Positions 1 through 12,232 of a stretch of 64,000 nucleotides of DNA are shown piece after piece. Made by a program: the position numbers and the translations under genes. The stretch is from the NCBI GenBank assembly GCA_026120035.1, contig JALRME010000014.1, forward strand, positions 310,001 to 374,000, written 5' to 3'. Each line of letters opens with the position of its first letter. The first letter of the stretch is position 1. The notes below the pieces were generated by a model. It saw only the letters and a list, made by a program, of their open reading frames with translations. It did not search any database and was not told the DNA's origin. The stretch is from Coleophoma eucalyptorum (taxonomy: Eukaryota; Ascomycota; Leotiomycetes; Helotiales; Dermateaceae).

Positions 1-469
1 TCTCCGTTACAGATACGACACTTGACCTTCTTGTCCTTGAGCTTGTCCTTCATCGATCCAGCCTCTGGCTTCTCCTCCTTCTGATCCTTCTTCCAGTTTG
101 CGCTGGGTCTGAAAATAATGTTCTCGCCGACCGAAGTGGTATCGCTGGCTGGTCCAGCTCCATCCTTTGCAGACAGTCCAAACTTGCTCCAGGATTTCCT
201 CTCAGCCACTCGTGGGTTGACAACTTCCTTGACTGTGGTGAAGCGGATGCGGCGCGTGGTCTTCACCTTCTTTCCCTCGTCATTGAATCGGTATGTGATG
301 ATCGTCTTAGTGCCGTCTTTGTTTGTAGTTGTAGTGTCTGGGGGGAGGGCGTTGACATTATCGTCGAGATCTTCATCGTCGGCCCAATCGGCGCGGCTAT
401 TTGCGCAGTCAGTACGCGCGTCAGGGTGTTGTTAAAAGAATACTCTACGTACCCTGCGGCTTTAGACAT
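1..469 (-). CDS. TIF35: Translation initiation factor eIF3 subunit g, 5' part (runs off the left edge)
   Basis: The gene is read on the minus strand. The start codon is at 469-467. Exon 1 is only 17 nt (469-453), encoding MSKAAG. It is followed by a 56-bp intron (452-397) with a GTACGT donor and a TAG acceptor. Exon 2 runs from 396 past base 1. Exon 2 opens with [13 protein letters not shown], continues with a conserved block containing [19 protein letters not shown], and reaches KCRICNGE at the window edge. The last motif is the first half (CxxC) of the eIF3g zinc knuckle. In the family, eIF3g binds eIF3i/eIF3b and the 40S subunit in the cytoplasm and carries a C-terminal RRM, which lies outside this window. 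The identification rests on my recognition of the N-terminal eIF3g domain. The tiny first exon would be easy for an automatic gene caller to miss. Confidence 0.9.
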
Positions 470-3141
470 CTTGAATGATGGTTCAAGAGGTGTGGAGATG
501 TATGTTATGGGGGAGGGGTTGTGGCGTCGTCGTTGTTCTGATATCGTGTCTTTCAAAATTGTAAATGTTGGTGGGGCCGCGATTGTTAGCGACGGCTGGG
601 TAACGTGACTTGCAGTGGCAACTCCAACATCGAGGTGACTTGATGATTGGAAATCAAATATCGTAAGCCTCAGGAAGCTTCTTTTGAATGACTCATTAAT
701 ATTTGGAATTCTCTAATCATGGGTTGTGGTGGACAGTTTTCCTGCGATCTTCATAGAAGTGTACACTCGAAGTTGAGTCGAGTTATTTCTTGGCTGCCTA
801 GCTACTATCTATAAAATTTATAGCATCATTTCATGATTCCTTTCCAAAGACCAAGATAGATTGTAAGGCAAGATTGAAGCTAGAGCAAATGCGTGTCCGA
901 ATTTCAATCCAACTGGCAACAAAGTCTCAGTTACTCTCTGCCAGTAGCACAATGCTATAAGATGACTCGTATCTAACAATACCAGCGGCCCTTCACTGAA
1001 TTAGCATTAAAGCATTGGATATGCTTAACTTACATGATAAAGGTCAGAGCTCTCTAAGTATGTCATTTCCTCCATGATCATCACCAATATAGCTAGCCTC
1101 CTGTATTCTATTCTTGCCATCAAGGTATCGGGATTACGTTCTCTTTCATACCAATTCCAAACTCGACTTCACAAGACCGCTAGGTACCAATCGCAAAATT
1201 CCTGGCCTTTCCTCATTGATTGATGCAATATTACAGATCTCGACAAAGGTGATTGCCTGAAAGCCAATGACCAATACTTCTTATTGGCTAGACAAGGTGA
1301 CCAAGCACAATACACCCCCTCCCTCAAGAGCTACAAAAGAGGACTCCTTCAAACCCAGTCCTATACCAAAAAGGAAAGGAAACCGCCATTCACCTTCGAA
1401 GCACCACACGAGCCAACTACCGTATAGGTCCTGCCAATACTTTTGGATGACTTTTAGGTAAGTATACAGATAACGGTGCCATCAATATCCGAGCTTTTAC
1501 TTTCCAACGTACACTTACCCGAGAACCCGTCTCCTCGAAAATATTGGTATCGGGAACTCGAGGAGCATGCCACAACCGCAAACAAAAACGGAAAAAGCGA
1601 GACGAGACCACGAGTTTTGGAGTTGCGGTAAGGGCCGCAGAAGGAATCTAAGGATTTAGAGGAAGCAACCGTGGAAGAGAGATCTTTCACCACGTGTTTG
1701 TCACTATCAATCAACGAAGGCAGCAAGATTTCAACAGGGCCATGCGCCACCTTCTCTCACTAACGAAAGAGGGGGTGATACTCCAGTTTGCTCGGAAATG
1801 GATGGAAGAGCCAATAGCAGAGAAAAAGGTCATGCGAAATCCAAAGATCTTGAGCAAAGAGACTATTGAAAGCGGAAGAGAAGGGGAAAGGACTCGCGGA
1901 GAGTCCAGGGATACTACTCTCTTGGTATTGCACTAAATATTTGAAGGGGAGACGTTAAGGTGAAGAGAATATACTTTCCAACCATCTCTAGATCAAATCT
2001 AGACTATCCAAATATCAAGACCGGAACAAGATTCGATGTTTCCGGAAGGAAGCTGAGAAAGAAGCACTTAGTAGAAGGTCCTTCCTGTTTACTTCATGTA
2101 CTTCCCAAAAACCACTAAAGTCCTGTCTTAACCAAATTGAGCCAGGCAGGCACTGATCTCCCCGCCAGCCTGCCTGCTTAAGCACAGTCTTATCCTGTCT
2201 AGCTTCGAAAATGACGGTGAGCGAAAAAGTTGAGGTTACATAGCCCAAGTGCGATGTGCAACATAACTCAATTTCAGTTTCCTTCAAGAGAGAGAGAGAC
2301 CTTGAACGAGCTGTAAATCTAGATTGGGCGTCTGGGGTAGTGAGTGGAGGGATACCCAAAGGGTGAAACGGGAGTAAATAGGTGGCTCGTAGCTGTAGAC
2401 ACGATCTCCTCTGGAGGTGAAGACCACAGCCAGCCCCTTTCTAATTGATCTCAGCCGTTTGTTTACTCATATTTATGAGCAATATAACTATCGATCTCAC
2501 ATACCCCGCCAGATATTGAACACGAGATTTGCCGAATGTCTTTCCGTAGGTACCTCCCGGGGAAATGGTTAATGGGCGGCCCGATTAGAAATGAGCAAGA
2601 GATCCCTAGAAACAACTTTCTTCCGCTACAGGGGTACCACAGGTGACGGAATCGATATATGGAATTGAGAGTTGAGGTTCGTTGGTGCAGCCGTTTGCGT
2701 ACGAGATATAGCGTGGCCAGCCATGTGGAGGATGTGCCTGGGCCTTTCACCGCACCTCGTCTAAATGTCAAGTCGATACACAAAACTGATCTCAAAGCCA
2801 ACACAATGTAACTTCCATGATTACACTATGAGAGGGGAATGTCATATTATTCGTCGTGTCCTTAAGTACTTTTGTACAGCCTTTACTAATGCCCCCATCC
2901 TACGCAAGTGAAACCTTACAAAGAGCCCTGGACGCTGCTATCTAGGCGCCATAAGAAGCAAACGCCTCCCGTCCCAAGAATGATGAGAAGAAATGAGAAG
3001 TAAAAAATGGTAGCTATACAACAAGAACAGGCGCAATGTTGCAACAATATAAGTACAGGTGATGAATACACGAGTGACCTCTATGTGGACCGCCCAGAAC
3101 GCTAGAATGATTTGAAAGGAAAATGGTGCCTAGTTGGCTTT
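470..3141. other. Intergenic region between eIF3g and mitochondrial Hsp70 3' end
   Basis: About 2.7 kb. It holds the eIF3g promoter next to base 470 and the 3' flank of the Hsp70 gene near 3000-3141. Open frames exist on both strands (for example 1454-1750 minus, 2015-2359 minus and 2463-2804 minus), but none shows a recognisable domain or a convincing multi-exon structure. GTAAGT-like donors occur on both strands around 1455-1525, so a small unrecognised transcript cannot be excluded. I see no tRNA or other RNA gene here. Confidence 0.6.
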
Positions 3142-5346
3142 TTATGGCTTCTTCTCGCCCTCGCCCTCTTGAGCATTCTCCTCAGGCTTTGGGGCCTCTC
3201 CAGACTCAGCACGAGCCTTGTGCATCTTGTCAAAGAGGTTCAAGCTGGCCATTTGAAGCTCATCAGTCTTCTCCTTGAGCTCAGCAGCAGTGGCAGTTCC
3301 CTCTCCAGACTGGCTCTTGCTGACAAACTCACGAAGAGTGGTAATCTTCTCACGGATTTGGTCAGCCTCGGTCTTGTCAAGTCTATCGGCGAACTCGTTC
3401 AAGGCCTTCTCTGTATCGTTCAATACACTGTCGGATCGGTTGGCAGCCTCGATGGCAGCCTTGCGCTCCTTGTCTTGCTCAGCGTAACGCTCAGAGTCGT
3501 CAACCATGTTTTGGATTTCTTGATCAGACAGACCAGATCCGGAAGCGATGGTGATGGAGTGGTCCTTGTTGGTGGACTTGTCCTTGGCATGAACGTGAAC
3601 AATAGCATCGGCATCAATGTCGAAGGTGACCTCGATTTGTGGGACACCACGGTGGGCAGGTGGGATACCGACAAGTTGGAAGTTTCCGAGCATCTTGTTG
3701 TCACGGACAAGCTCACGCTCTCCTTGGTAGACCTTGATCTCGACAGCAGTCTGGAAGTCGGCTGCGGTGGAGAAGATCTGGGACTTCTTGGTAGGGATGG
3801 TGGTGTTTCGGTTGATCAAGCGAGTGAAGACACCTCCAAGGGTCTCAATACCAAGGGACAATGGTGTAACATCCAACAGGAGAACGTCAGTGACGTTACC
3901 GGCAAGAACACCACCTTGGATAGCAGCTCCCATAGCCACAGCTTCATCAGGGTTAACAGACTTGGCTGGGTCGCGGCCGAAGATGCTCTTGACGGAGTCG
4001 CCAACCTTTGGCATACGGGTCATACCACCAACAAGGATGACCTCCTGAATGTCCTTGGCTTGGAGGTTAGCATCCTTCAAAGCCTTTCGCACGGGCTCAA
4101 CGGTACGGGAGATGAGAGGGTCAACAAGCTTCTCCAATTGCGAGCGAGAAAGCTTTTGGTTGATGTGCTTTGGTCCGGAAGAGTCGGCAGTGATGAAAGG
4201 AAGGTTGATATCAGTCTGCATGGAGGAAGACAACTCAATCTTGGCCTTCTCAGCAGCCTCACGGATACGTTGGATAGCCATGCGGTCGTTGGAGAGGTCG
4301 ATGCCAGACTCGGCCTTGAATTGCTGAACCAAGTGGCGCACAAGGTGGATATCGAAATCCTCACCACCCAAGTGGGTGTCACCGTTTGTAGACTTAACCT
4401 CGAAAACACCCTTTTGAATCTCGAGGACGGAGATATCGAAGGTTCCTCCACCCAAATCGTAAACAGCGATGATCTTGTCCTCGTCCTTCTCAAGACCATA
4501 GGCAAGAGCAGCAGCAGTAGGCTCGTTGACGACACGGAGGACGTTCAAGCCGGCAATTTGACCTGCATCCTTAGTGGCTTGACGTTGAGAGTCGTTGAAG
4601 TAGGCTGGGACAGTAACAACGGCATTCTGGATAGGTCGGGTGAGGTATGCCTCGGCAGTCTCCTTCATCTTTTGTAGAACAAAACCTCCGATTTGTGATG
4701 GTGAGTACTTCTCGCCTCTGGCAGAGACCCACGCATCTCCATTGGTGTGTTGCACGATCTTGTATGGAACCTCCTTGATATCTCTTTGAACTTCAACATC
4801 GGTGAATTTTCGTCCGATCAATCGCTTGGTGGCAAAGAGGGTGTTCTCTGGGTTTACAACAGCTTGACGCTTTGCAGATACACCGACTAATCTCTCTCCG
4901 TCTTGTGCGAATGCAACCACGGATGGTGTTGTTCGGGCACCTTAAAACTCGTCAGCGACGGTAGTAATGGGAAAAGGGGACATTGAGCTTACCTTCGGAG
5001 TTCTCAATAATCTTTGCGGTCTGTCCTTCCATAATAGCCACGGCTGAGTTGGTGGTACCTGCAGGCGGATGTCAGTAAAGGTTTTGTTGTCAATGGTCTC
5101 CCCAACCGAGGAAAGGGGCGGAGGTATATCGAAACGTACCCAAGTCAATACCAATGACTGGACCCTTCACCTTCTTGTCATCTGAGTTGTATCGAACGAA
5201 CGATGACCCAAATGATGTGCGAGATAATTGTGCTGATCGTGTGGCGGAAGAGGTAGCTCTTGGGAGCTATTCAAGAAGAGTTAGCTGGCAATGATGATAT
5301 CACAGTGAGGAGCACCTACAGCGCGCGCAAGTCTTGAAGACAACAT
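3142..5346 (-). CDS. SSC1: Mitochondrial Hsp70 chaperone (Ssc1/mortalin type)
   Basis: Four exons on the minus strand: 5346-5320, 5266-5140, 5058-4993 and 4940-3142. They give 672 residues, the usual length for Ssc1. The N-terminus ([19 protein letters not shown]) is rich in Arg, Ser and Ala without acidic residues, a typical mitochondrial presequence. The first nucleotide-binding motif (GIDLGTTNS) begins near residue 48 and is split by intron 2. Further ATPase motifs are [12 protein letters not shown] and VGGMTRMP. The linker DVTPLSLG precedes the substrate-binding domain. The charged tail ends GEGEKKP with no EEVD or HDEL, so it is neither cytosolic nor ER Hsp70. By family knowledge it drives protein import with Tim44 and folds matrix proteins with Mge1 and Mdj1. 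The gene is divergent from the WD40 gene at 6047. I saw no clear heat-shock element upstream. Confidence 0.97.
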
Positions 5347-6046
5347 GACTACAGCTGCTACAAGAAAATAAAAGGGTACTGAAAGAAGATGTGATTAGAT
5401 GGAGATGGAGGAGGATGAAAAGACAGTCGAGAGTATGAAGATAGGAGGAAGATGGGAATGGGAGGATAAAATGGAACCGATGGCAAGCAATGACTTGACA
5501 AAATTTCTTAGCGCGGTTCTCGATACCCGTGGAATAAGATCGAAAAGAGCAGGGGTGTCTATCATGCTGCAATGGTCACGTGTGGCGGAACCACGGCTGT
5601 TGAAGAGAGTAAGGCGGCAAGGCAACAAGGCAACAGGGCAACCCGCAACGAGCTCCACTCTGTCCGAGGAAGTTGGCGCTGGGGCTGTTGACGTCGATGC
5701 GCGCCGTTTCGTTTGGCTCCTGGTGTGACAGCTCCTTATGTTTTGAAGCTATTCCCACCACCTTTCGACATCGGGTTCATTACATTTCAACATCATTTGA
5801 ACATATTCTTGCATAGCCTGAATCCGTTCAATGCATATGTTGTGATTTCTTCATCTTCACTCCGCGGGTCGTTGCGCCAGACAAAGGTCAACAAAATAGC
5901 TGACCATTCATGACAGCCTTACCCTGCATGCCTGGCAGTTAACATGGCTGTCAAAGATGAGAGCCTGTAAGATTACAATGTGTCCTGCAATGGAGTTAAT
6001 TGCTCCAGCTCCAAGAAATATTCTGCCATGAACCTCTACTAACGCA
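5347..6046. promoter_or_regulatory. Divergent intergenic promoter region of SSC1 and the DUF2415 gene
   Basis: 700 bp separate the two divergent start codons. The part next to SSC1 is purine-rich on the plus strand (5395-5475), which is pyrimidine-rich on the SSC1 sense strand, as fungal core promoters often are. I looked for repeated nGAAn/nTTCn heat-shock arrays and saw none with proper spacing. No gene is visible in it. Confidence 0.5.
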
Positions 6047-8444
6047 ATGTTTACCAGGCATCATGTCACAGATACTCTGATCCTTCCCACTCCACGGAAG
6101 TATTACCGCGCACACATACATACGAGCCACTGGCAACTACGGTCTCTCATAAGCTCCCCAACAACCCATAATGTGTATTATCCGACAGGAAACGACATTA
6201 TTCGATTGAACACTCGGACTAGGGAAAGGGAGGTTATCACAACGCTTGCCTTCTCGCCACGGTGCCTAACGGCGGCAAAAGGCTTTCTATGCTGCGGAGG
6301 GGATAAGGGTGAATTCACTGCAATTCCCCTGGATGAGGAGGGGGAATTTGGTGAAGGATCATTGCTGCGAGAATTCAATGAAGGGCTCGCTGCTGATGCG
6401 GATGCCCGACTGCCTCTAGACCTCGACCCTCCTCGACGTTCGGCGCCACTGTCACGGCACACCGTCATAATGCGCAGACTTCGCGGCTTGAACAATTCCA
6501 TGTCATCGAATATCAAGTCCATTGGTACTGAAATTGTTAATTGTATAACAATATGGATGCCTCCACCAACAATACCAGAAGAAGTGTATAAAGTACCTGT
6601 GGCTGTAGTCGCGAACAACGACTGTAGCGTCTGTGTACTAGATTTACAGGACTCGGAAACGCTGGATAGGCTGTCGTTTCCTGACTTCGTCAACCGAGCT
6701 GTGATGTCGCCAGATGGCCGGTTATTAATTGCCATCTGCGATGATCCGTTCATGTACATACATACCAGAAAACCAAAGACTGTTTTGTCGAAAACAGCAC
6801 ATCTCGATCCCACGCAGCCGTTAGAGTATGAATGGGTTCTTTCTGGCAAGGTACAACTAGAAGGACAACGACAGGCCGACAAATCCAGTATGCGTGGAAG
6901 CTTTGCCGCAGCATTCTCTAAATCAGGCTCATATCTTGCTGTTGCGACCCAATACGGTATTATATCTGTATTTCATGTTGCTTCACTTCTCCAGGATGAC
7001 TGCGACCCTTTGATGACCCTATTCACTTCATCTCGCCCAAATAGCGATTCAACATCTGGATCCAATGCCCCAGGGGCTGTCCGAGATATGGAATTCTCTC
7101 CTGAACCTTATGACCTACTTGCATGGACCGAAGCAAATGGACGAGTTGGAGTTGCAGATGTCCGGAATCTTTTCTATTCTAGACAGACCATCAATTTAGA
7201 TTCTCATGCAGAAGGCGTGGATAGGGTCATAGTCACGGACAGAGCGGTTGAAAGATTGGAACCTCTGATCGATCCTCGTCTTCGAAGTTTCAGAACCGAG
7301 ACTCCTGCAACGCCTACTCCAGATTATCTAGGTTTGGATTTGGAAGGAAGACATCTAAGAACGCTAAGTCGAGGCCTCTTGGACCGAAACCAGTCCCCAC
7401 TGACAGCAGAAGAAATGCAAGTCCTTGAGGCACATCGTGTTGCTCGACGGGAACGAGATGCAGAACGCGAAGCAGGACGCGAAGCTCTTGCACGATCACG
7501 AGCAGCAACCGAAAGGGTTCTTGCAAGAGCACAAGCTACAGCAGAGACGGTCACGCGACAAATTCACACCTGGGGCCCATGGGACGACCCGCCTTCGTTG
7601 GGCACTTCTTCAAGTGATTTAACAGCAACTGAGCGTGCCTCAACTAGTGAGCGCAATCCCTCGACATCAGGGTTGCCAAGCTCCTTGAGAGAATTTGTAA
7701 GTGGTGATCGTAGCGCTGCATCCTTCAGAGCTTTCATCAACGAAAGAAACCAGGATCGTGAAAGACGAGGGCAATCGCAACAACCAAGGCGGCGTGGCTC
7801 AATCATACTGGCCGCGGCGCAAAGCGATATCGAGCGCCTTACACGAGCTGCATCACGAGAAACGGGCTATTCTTTTTCATCGCAGAGAGACAGAGCAGAC
7901 GAATCACAACCAGCTCCTCGATCAAGAAGCGTGACCCGTGACAACGACAGCGAACCCTCCTCAAGTCTCGAGCGCCTTCGTTTAGATCCGCCTAGGCTAC
8001 CAGCATTAGGTACTGACCCTCCAGATCCATGGGCAGAAATCGAATCTTTGTACAATAGTCATGTATCAGGTGATTCCCCAGTTGAGACAACGACTCGATT
8101 GCGAGTAGAAACCGAAGATGAAGACAGGCGGGATTTTGCACACCGATTAAGACAGCCATGGCGACCTTTCGATGAATTTGCTCAGGTTGGCACGTTGACT
8201 CGACTTGGTAGTAGGTATGAAGGCAGTAGTATCTTGCGTGGTAGTTCGCTTCGATCAGGCTCTGTTGTTGACACAATGGGGTGTAGCTGGAGCGAGGATG
8301 GCAGAATTCTGTAAGTCTACTACTTCTTACAGCCCGGATTTTAGAACTGATATTTCCAGCTATGTCGGAGCTGAAGATGGGATTCACGAATTTCACGTCA
8401 ATGTGCAAGGGCGAAAGATGTTCCCAAGTCTCGTTTTACGATAA
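6047..8444 (+). CDS. WD40-like protein with DUF2415 motif, function unknown
   Basis: Two exons, 6047-8310 and 8360-8444, joined over a 49-bp GTAAGT...CAG intron, give 782 residues. The N-terminal half (about residues 20-400) looks like a WD40-type beta-propeller: SWSEDGRI-, AFSKSGSYLAVA- and MSPDGRLLIAIC-like blades recur, and the last short exon completes a final blade (YVGAEDGIHEFHV). The segment DLLAWTEANGRVGVADVRN (about residue 357) matches the short DUF2415 motif of fungal propeller proteins. Residues about 460-660 are a charged, Arg/Glu-rich low-complexity and coiled-coil-like insertion ending in an Arg/Ser-rich stretch. No catalytic residue is seen, so it is probably a scaffold. The fold assignment is from repeat appearance and the DUF2415 match is from memory of the motif. 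Confidence 0.8.
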
Positions 8445-9385
8445 GTTAGTTACCCGTATCATGGTAGTTTGGATTGTATTTAGCAACATGGTGAATTGGC
8501 GTTTTTTGAGAAACATACCCGGGACCAACAACAAGCTGGAAATGTAGGGCAGGAAAGGAAAGGTAGGGAGGGCAGGGTAGGGTCGACATTTGTTTCTTGG
8601 ACATTTTTGTGGCGTTGAGATATATTGCTCCCTGTTTGGATTGCTTGTTAAAGGAGTAGTCATGTAGTGATATCTCCATCTGCGATGGCAATATTTTCGC
8701 ATTCGCGAATTCTCTCGTATAAATTCATTGCGGACGTATCACATTTGTCTCCCCTCTCTCTAGGTAGGCTAGGGCTGTTCTTAAGCATCCATCTTTATAC
8801 TCCTCAGAGGAACAACAAAACAACCATTTGAGTAAATAGCACATGCATCAATATAGAACAAGAGGATGGGGATTAGTAGTCCCGTCCTATCCCTATCAAA
8901 CATGGCTATGCACCCCAGAGCCACATAAGTCGGAAGAAACGAGTTAGGCGCAACTGGGTCTGGGTGAGTTGAGAGCAATTCTAGCTCATGCCCTCAAAGA
9001 GGCTATGGCAGAGAATCTGAAGGACTCAGGCTCAAAAGTGAGCACCGGCATCAGAATCAGATTTAAAATCTTTCCATTGACTGGCAAAATTGTACAACAT
9101 GACAATTAGATATTTCCTCCCCTGTTTTGACTTCAATTATAGTATCTAAAGATCCATAGTAAAGTCTTCATCTTGGTAGGAAATGTAGAGCGGAAATAAT
9201 ATGCTCTTTGTCTGTAGTAAATAATCTCCCAATCCACCAAGCAAATACACGCCGAAAGAACTCCTCGCTAAAGGTAAGACCCCTTCCTCTGATATCGCTT
9301 TTTTGGTAATGCAGTGATGCGCAGGTGTAATCTTTGAAAAAGAAAAAGTACAGAGGTATCAAAACAAAGCCAACGTAACAATCAT
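8445..9385. other. Convergent 3' intergenic region
   Basis: This 0.94-kb stretch lies between the 3' ends of the DUF2415 gene (plus) and the transcription factor gene (minus). It is moderately AT-rich. I see no coding frame with domain-like sequence and no RNA gene, so it most likely holds the two 3' UTRs. Confidence 0.6.
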
Positions 9386-11808
9386 TCAGTCTGGCGCATG
9401 AAGAACGTTCGTGAAGAAATCAGTTCCATGGAAGTAAGAGCTTGGAGCAAAACCGCAATTCGTAGCATCGAGAATTTGCGGGATCGAAGGCGTGCTGAGT
9501 TTGCTTTTCAAGGACTTCCGTATCTATGAAGCTATTAGATCAGGTCTCAAATTATGGATCAGTGTATACGTACGTGAGAGTTGGACTTGGTCATAGAACT
9601 CTCGGGCAATCTCCGTGCCTTCTGTAAACAGAATTCCATCGCTTTCTCGGACTTGAGTCTTTGGTGGGACATTTCGCATCTTCAAAAGCATTTGCAACTG
9701 ATCAACAACCCTATCTCCTTGAGAGGCGTACCAGCTAGGGCTCTTATCCAGTGGCCATCGTGCAGTGAAGTTCTCCTGCTCCCAAGACTTGAAGAGCCAG
9801 GTAGACTTCTCCACACAGTTTAGCAAAATGACCGCTACGAGGAAGACTTCAAATGAAGAGTTTGAAGCTCGCTGTAGCAATCTCCTCTCAAGATCACTAA
9901 GAAGTGCTCTGCACAATTGAGCAGCCTTCTTTTCTGCTGCTGCACCAAGTTGAAGATTGATGACAGAGTAACTCTTTTCGTTCTCTCGCTGATTGATATC
10001 ATGGCCTTGACCAGCTGCATTTGCCATGTCACTTCTCTCGCTAATTCCCCAATGAAGTTCATGATCTACCAGGATATGGACTATGGACCAAAAGTCTAAA
10101 GCCCGCTTCAATAGAGCATCCTCCTTCTCAATTGAAAGCTTCAAAGCAGTGTTGAGCACAACATGCATGAAACGAGATGGTTCTCGATCAAAGTAGATGG
10201 ATGACATTCTCTTCATGTAAGCCTCCAACTTCAATGGTAGATCGTCATTATCATTATCAAGGATTTTCAAGATTGGACCGCTACTAAAGGCATTTGCAAT
10301 ACCAAGGTCAGGGTCGATATTTCCAGTCATTACAGGTGCCTGACTCTCCAAAGCCTTGAAGGTTGCATAGACGGTAGTCTCAGGATAGTGAGATGCATCG
10401 ACCTGGAAAGGTGAAGGTCCAAATTTGACTTGCGCTTTGACTGCGTTGACCTCATGGTACGCAAGGACAGCGTGAAGACCGGCCGCATACATATCCAACT
10501 CGTCTGCCATTCGGGTACGAACACACGGCTGCTTCCAGAGACGTGCACTCTCCACGTTCTTGCAAGTGGTGCAAGGGTCGCCATCAGAGCATGGCTTCTT
10601 TAGCATTCTGCAACGGATACAAGCACCCTTCTTTCTGACTTCCTGAACTTCCTTACGACGTGATGGCGTGAATCTACCACGGACCTTGGGCCGGTTCGGC
10701 TTTTGACCGTCGCCCCATTCAGCACTGAACTCTGTAGTCATTCCCTGATTCATAGCGATGTGGGAAAATGAACCAGCCCTCGGCGCATGATTGTGCTCCA
10801 TATTCTGTGCAGGCTGCTCGACGCTAACACTGACATTGTCAGGATCTGGGTACATATTTGCGCCTTCCAGCATAGACCAGCCATTTTGTTCACCATGACC
10901 AGCATTGTAGAATGGGTCAGCCATGGTTGCATTGGCGTGGCTTAGTTGTGCAATTGCCTTTGCTTCTGTCATGTCACTCATGTCCATTGGGATGTTCATG
11001 TCTTCGGCGAGTAATTGAGGATCCACCATATTAGGTACAAATCGGGCACCAGCCGCCGCCGCCGCAGCAGCAGCCATTGCCAGATTGGGCGATGTCGAGC
11101 GGGACGTTGGCAAAGCATTGAAGTTTGCAGGTGGGAGAGTGGCTTCACTGTCACGGCGGGTTGTAGTCTTCTGGTTCGTGGCTTGAAAAACAGTCAGTAT
11201 CGTAGCTTTGAGTTCACGAGGGGCAGCTGCTTACCCTTCTTCTCGCGTTGAACCCGTTGCTCATAGCTTACGGGAGGATTATCAAGAGTGTATTGTTCCT
11301 GCAACTCCAACCTATCTTGTCGCGGTGGTTCAGAGGTTCTGCTGCGTGCTCCAGCGCTGTTGTTGTGCACTGTACGGTCATCTTGCTTCTCGTTCATGTC
11401 AATTTGTCTTGAGACCTCCGCGAGTGTTTCGAGAGCAGTCCAATTCCTATTGACCTCCACCTGTGGTCGATTCATTTGAGATTCTCCATTAGGGCCTCTT
11501 GTACCATCTGCAAGATCTGGAAGGTCGTTCAGCTGAAGAAGCACCTTTTGACGGCTGCGCGTATCTAAGGCTGGGCACTTCTTTACAAGATGATTCGTGA
11601 GACTATCGATGCGACCCTTTGGAAATTTCTCGCCGCATGACTTGCAGGTATGTTTGTATCGGTTACTTGCGTCTTCAAGCTTTGCGCCCCGCTCGAAGAA
11701 TCTGTAGTCAATGTTAGCATCGCGTGCAATACTATGAGACGATGTGACACGAGGGAGGACACGCGGTAAGGCTCACTCGAGGATTAAGGCATTAGGCTTG
11801 CGGCCCAT
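9386..11808 (-). CDS. Transcription factor with N-terminal C2HC (BED-like) finger and atypical Zn2Cys6 cluster
   Basis: Preferred model, minus strand: exons 11808-11777, 11701-11235, 11181-9587 and 9523-9386, giving 743 residues, all in phase. The start gives MGRKPNALILEFFERGAKLED. Cys30, Cys33, His48 and Cys53 form a C-x2-C-x14-H-x4-C finger. Near residues 354-386 a second cluster reads C-x2-C-x6-C-x5-C-x2-C-x12-C, a Gal4-type Zn2Cys6 whose last spacing (12) is longer than the usual 6-8. It is preceded by a basic block (RPKVRGRFTPSRRKEVQ) and by an Ala run (about residues 201-210). The C-terminal half is helical and resembles fungal regulatory regions without a clear Fungal_trans signature. 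The last intron uses a weak GTCCAA donor. I preferred it because the downstream frame reads like protein (ending FFTNVLHAPD). The alternative GTACGT donor at 9571 gives a different, less convincing tail, and reading through stops at 9524. Confidence 0.85.
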
Positions 11809-12120
11809 CTTGAATGTACAATTTGGGAACCCTGAAGCAGTTCCTTGTTGCGCATATGGTACTTCAGCGTCGAGGATGAATTCAAGACGTGATTGTGGTT
11901 TTTTGATGTCGGGTTGCAATTGCCAGAACTACTTTGACCAAATACGCCGCGACCGCCTTTTGGAAGACGCTCAGTGGCCGCTAGCAAGGGTGTCGGAAGT
12001 GGATCAATGATCTACCGCGGCTTATCTTATCGCTTCCGCGTTCACCGCTGTCCGAGACCGTTTCGACTCATTGAACTGAGAGACGGGAGGGAAAATATAT
12101 GAAAGAAGTCAGTTAAATAT
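11809..12120 (-). promoter_or_regulatory. 5' flank of the C2HC/Zn2Cys6 factor gene
   Basis: This is the region immediately upstream of the start codon at 11808, on the minus strand. It contains several out-of-frame ATGs on the sense strand, and its base composition shifts to AT-rich beyond about 12100. I could not pick a convincing TATA box. Confidence 0.4.
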
Positions 12121-12216
12121 GCAAACAAATGCATGATGAACTATACTTCTTGAAAGAAGAGATCACAAGGTCTATAGAGAGTTTACAGATATCTGTGCAT
12201 AGCGTTTCAAGTTGCT

Positions 12217-12232
12217 AAATATATATATATAT
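12217..12232. repeat. (TA)n microsatellite
   Basis: About eight TA units inside the AT-rich block. Confidence 0.8.

Noticed and set aside
1454..1750. 98-codon minus-strand frame followed by a GTAAGTG donor
   Set aside because: Interesting because of the donor, but no second exon with protein-like sequence could be attached and no family is recognised.
3112..4677. A 521-codon open frame on the plus strand opposite the Hsp70 gene
   Set aside because: Long antisense frames are a known codon-bias artefact of hsp70 genes (once described as an NAD-glutamate dehydrogenase in Achlya). Its translation has no real domain, while the minus strand encodes an intact SSC1.
6178..6882. 234-codon minus-strand frame opposite the DUF2415 gene
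   Set aside because: Antisense shadow of a clearly coding exon; no domain.
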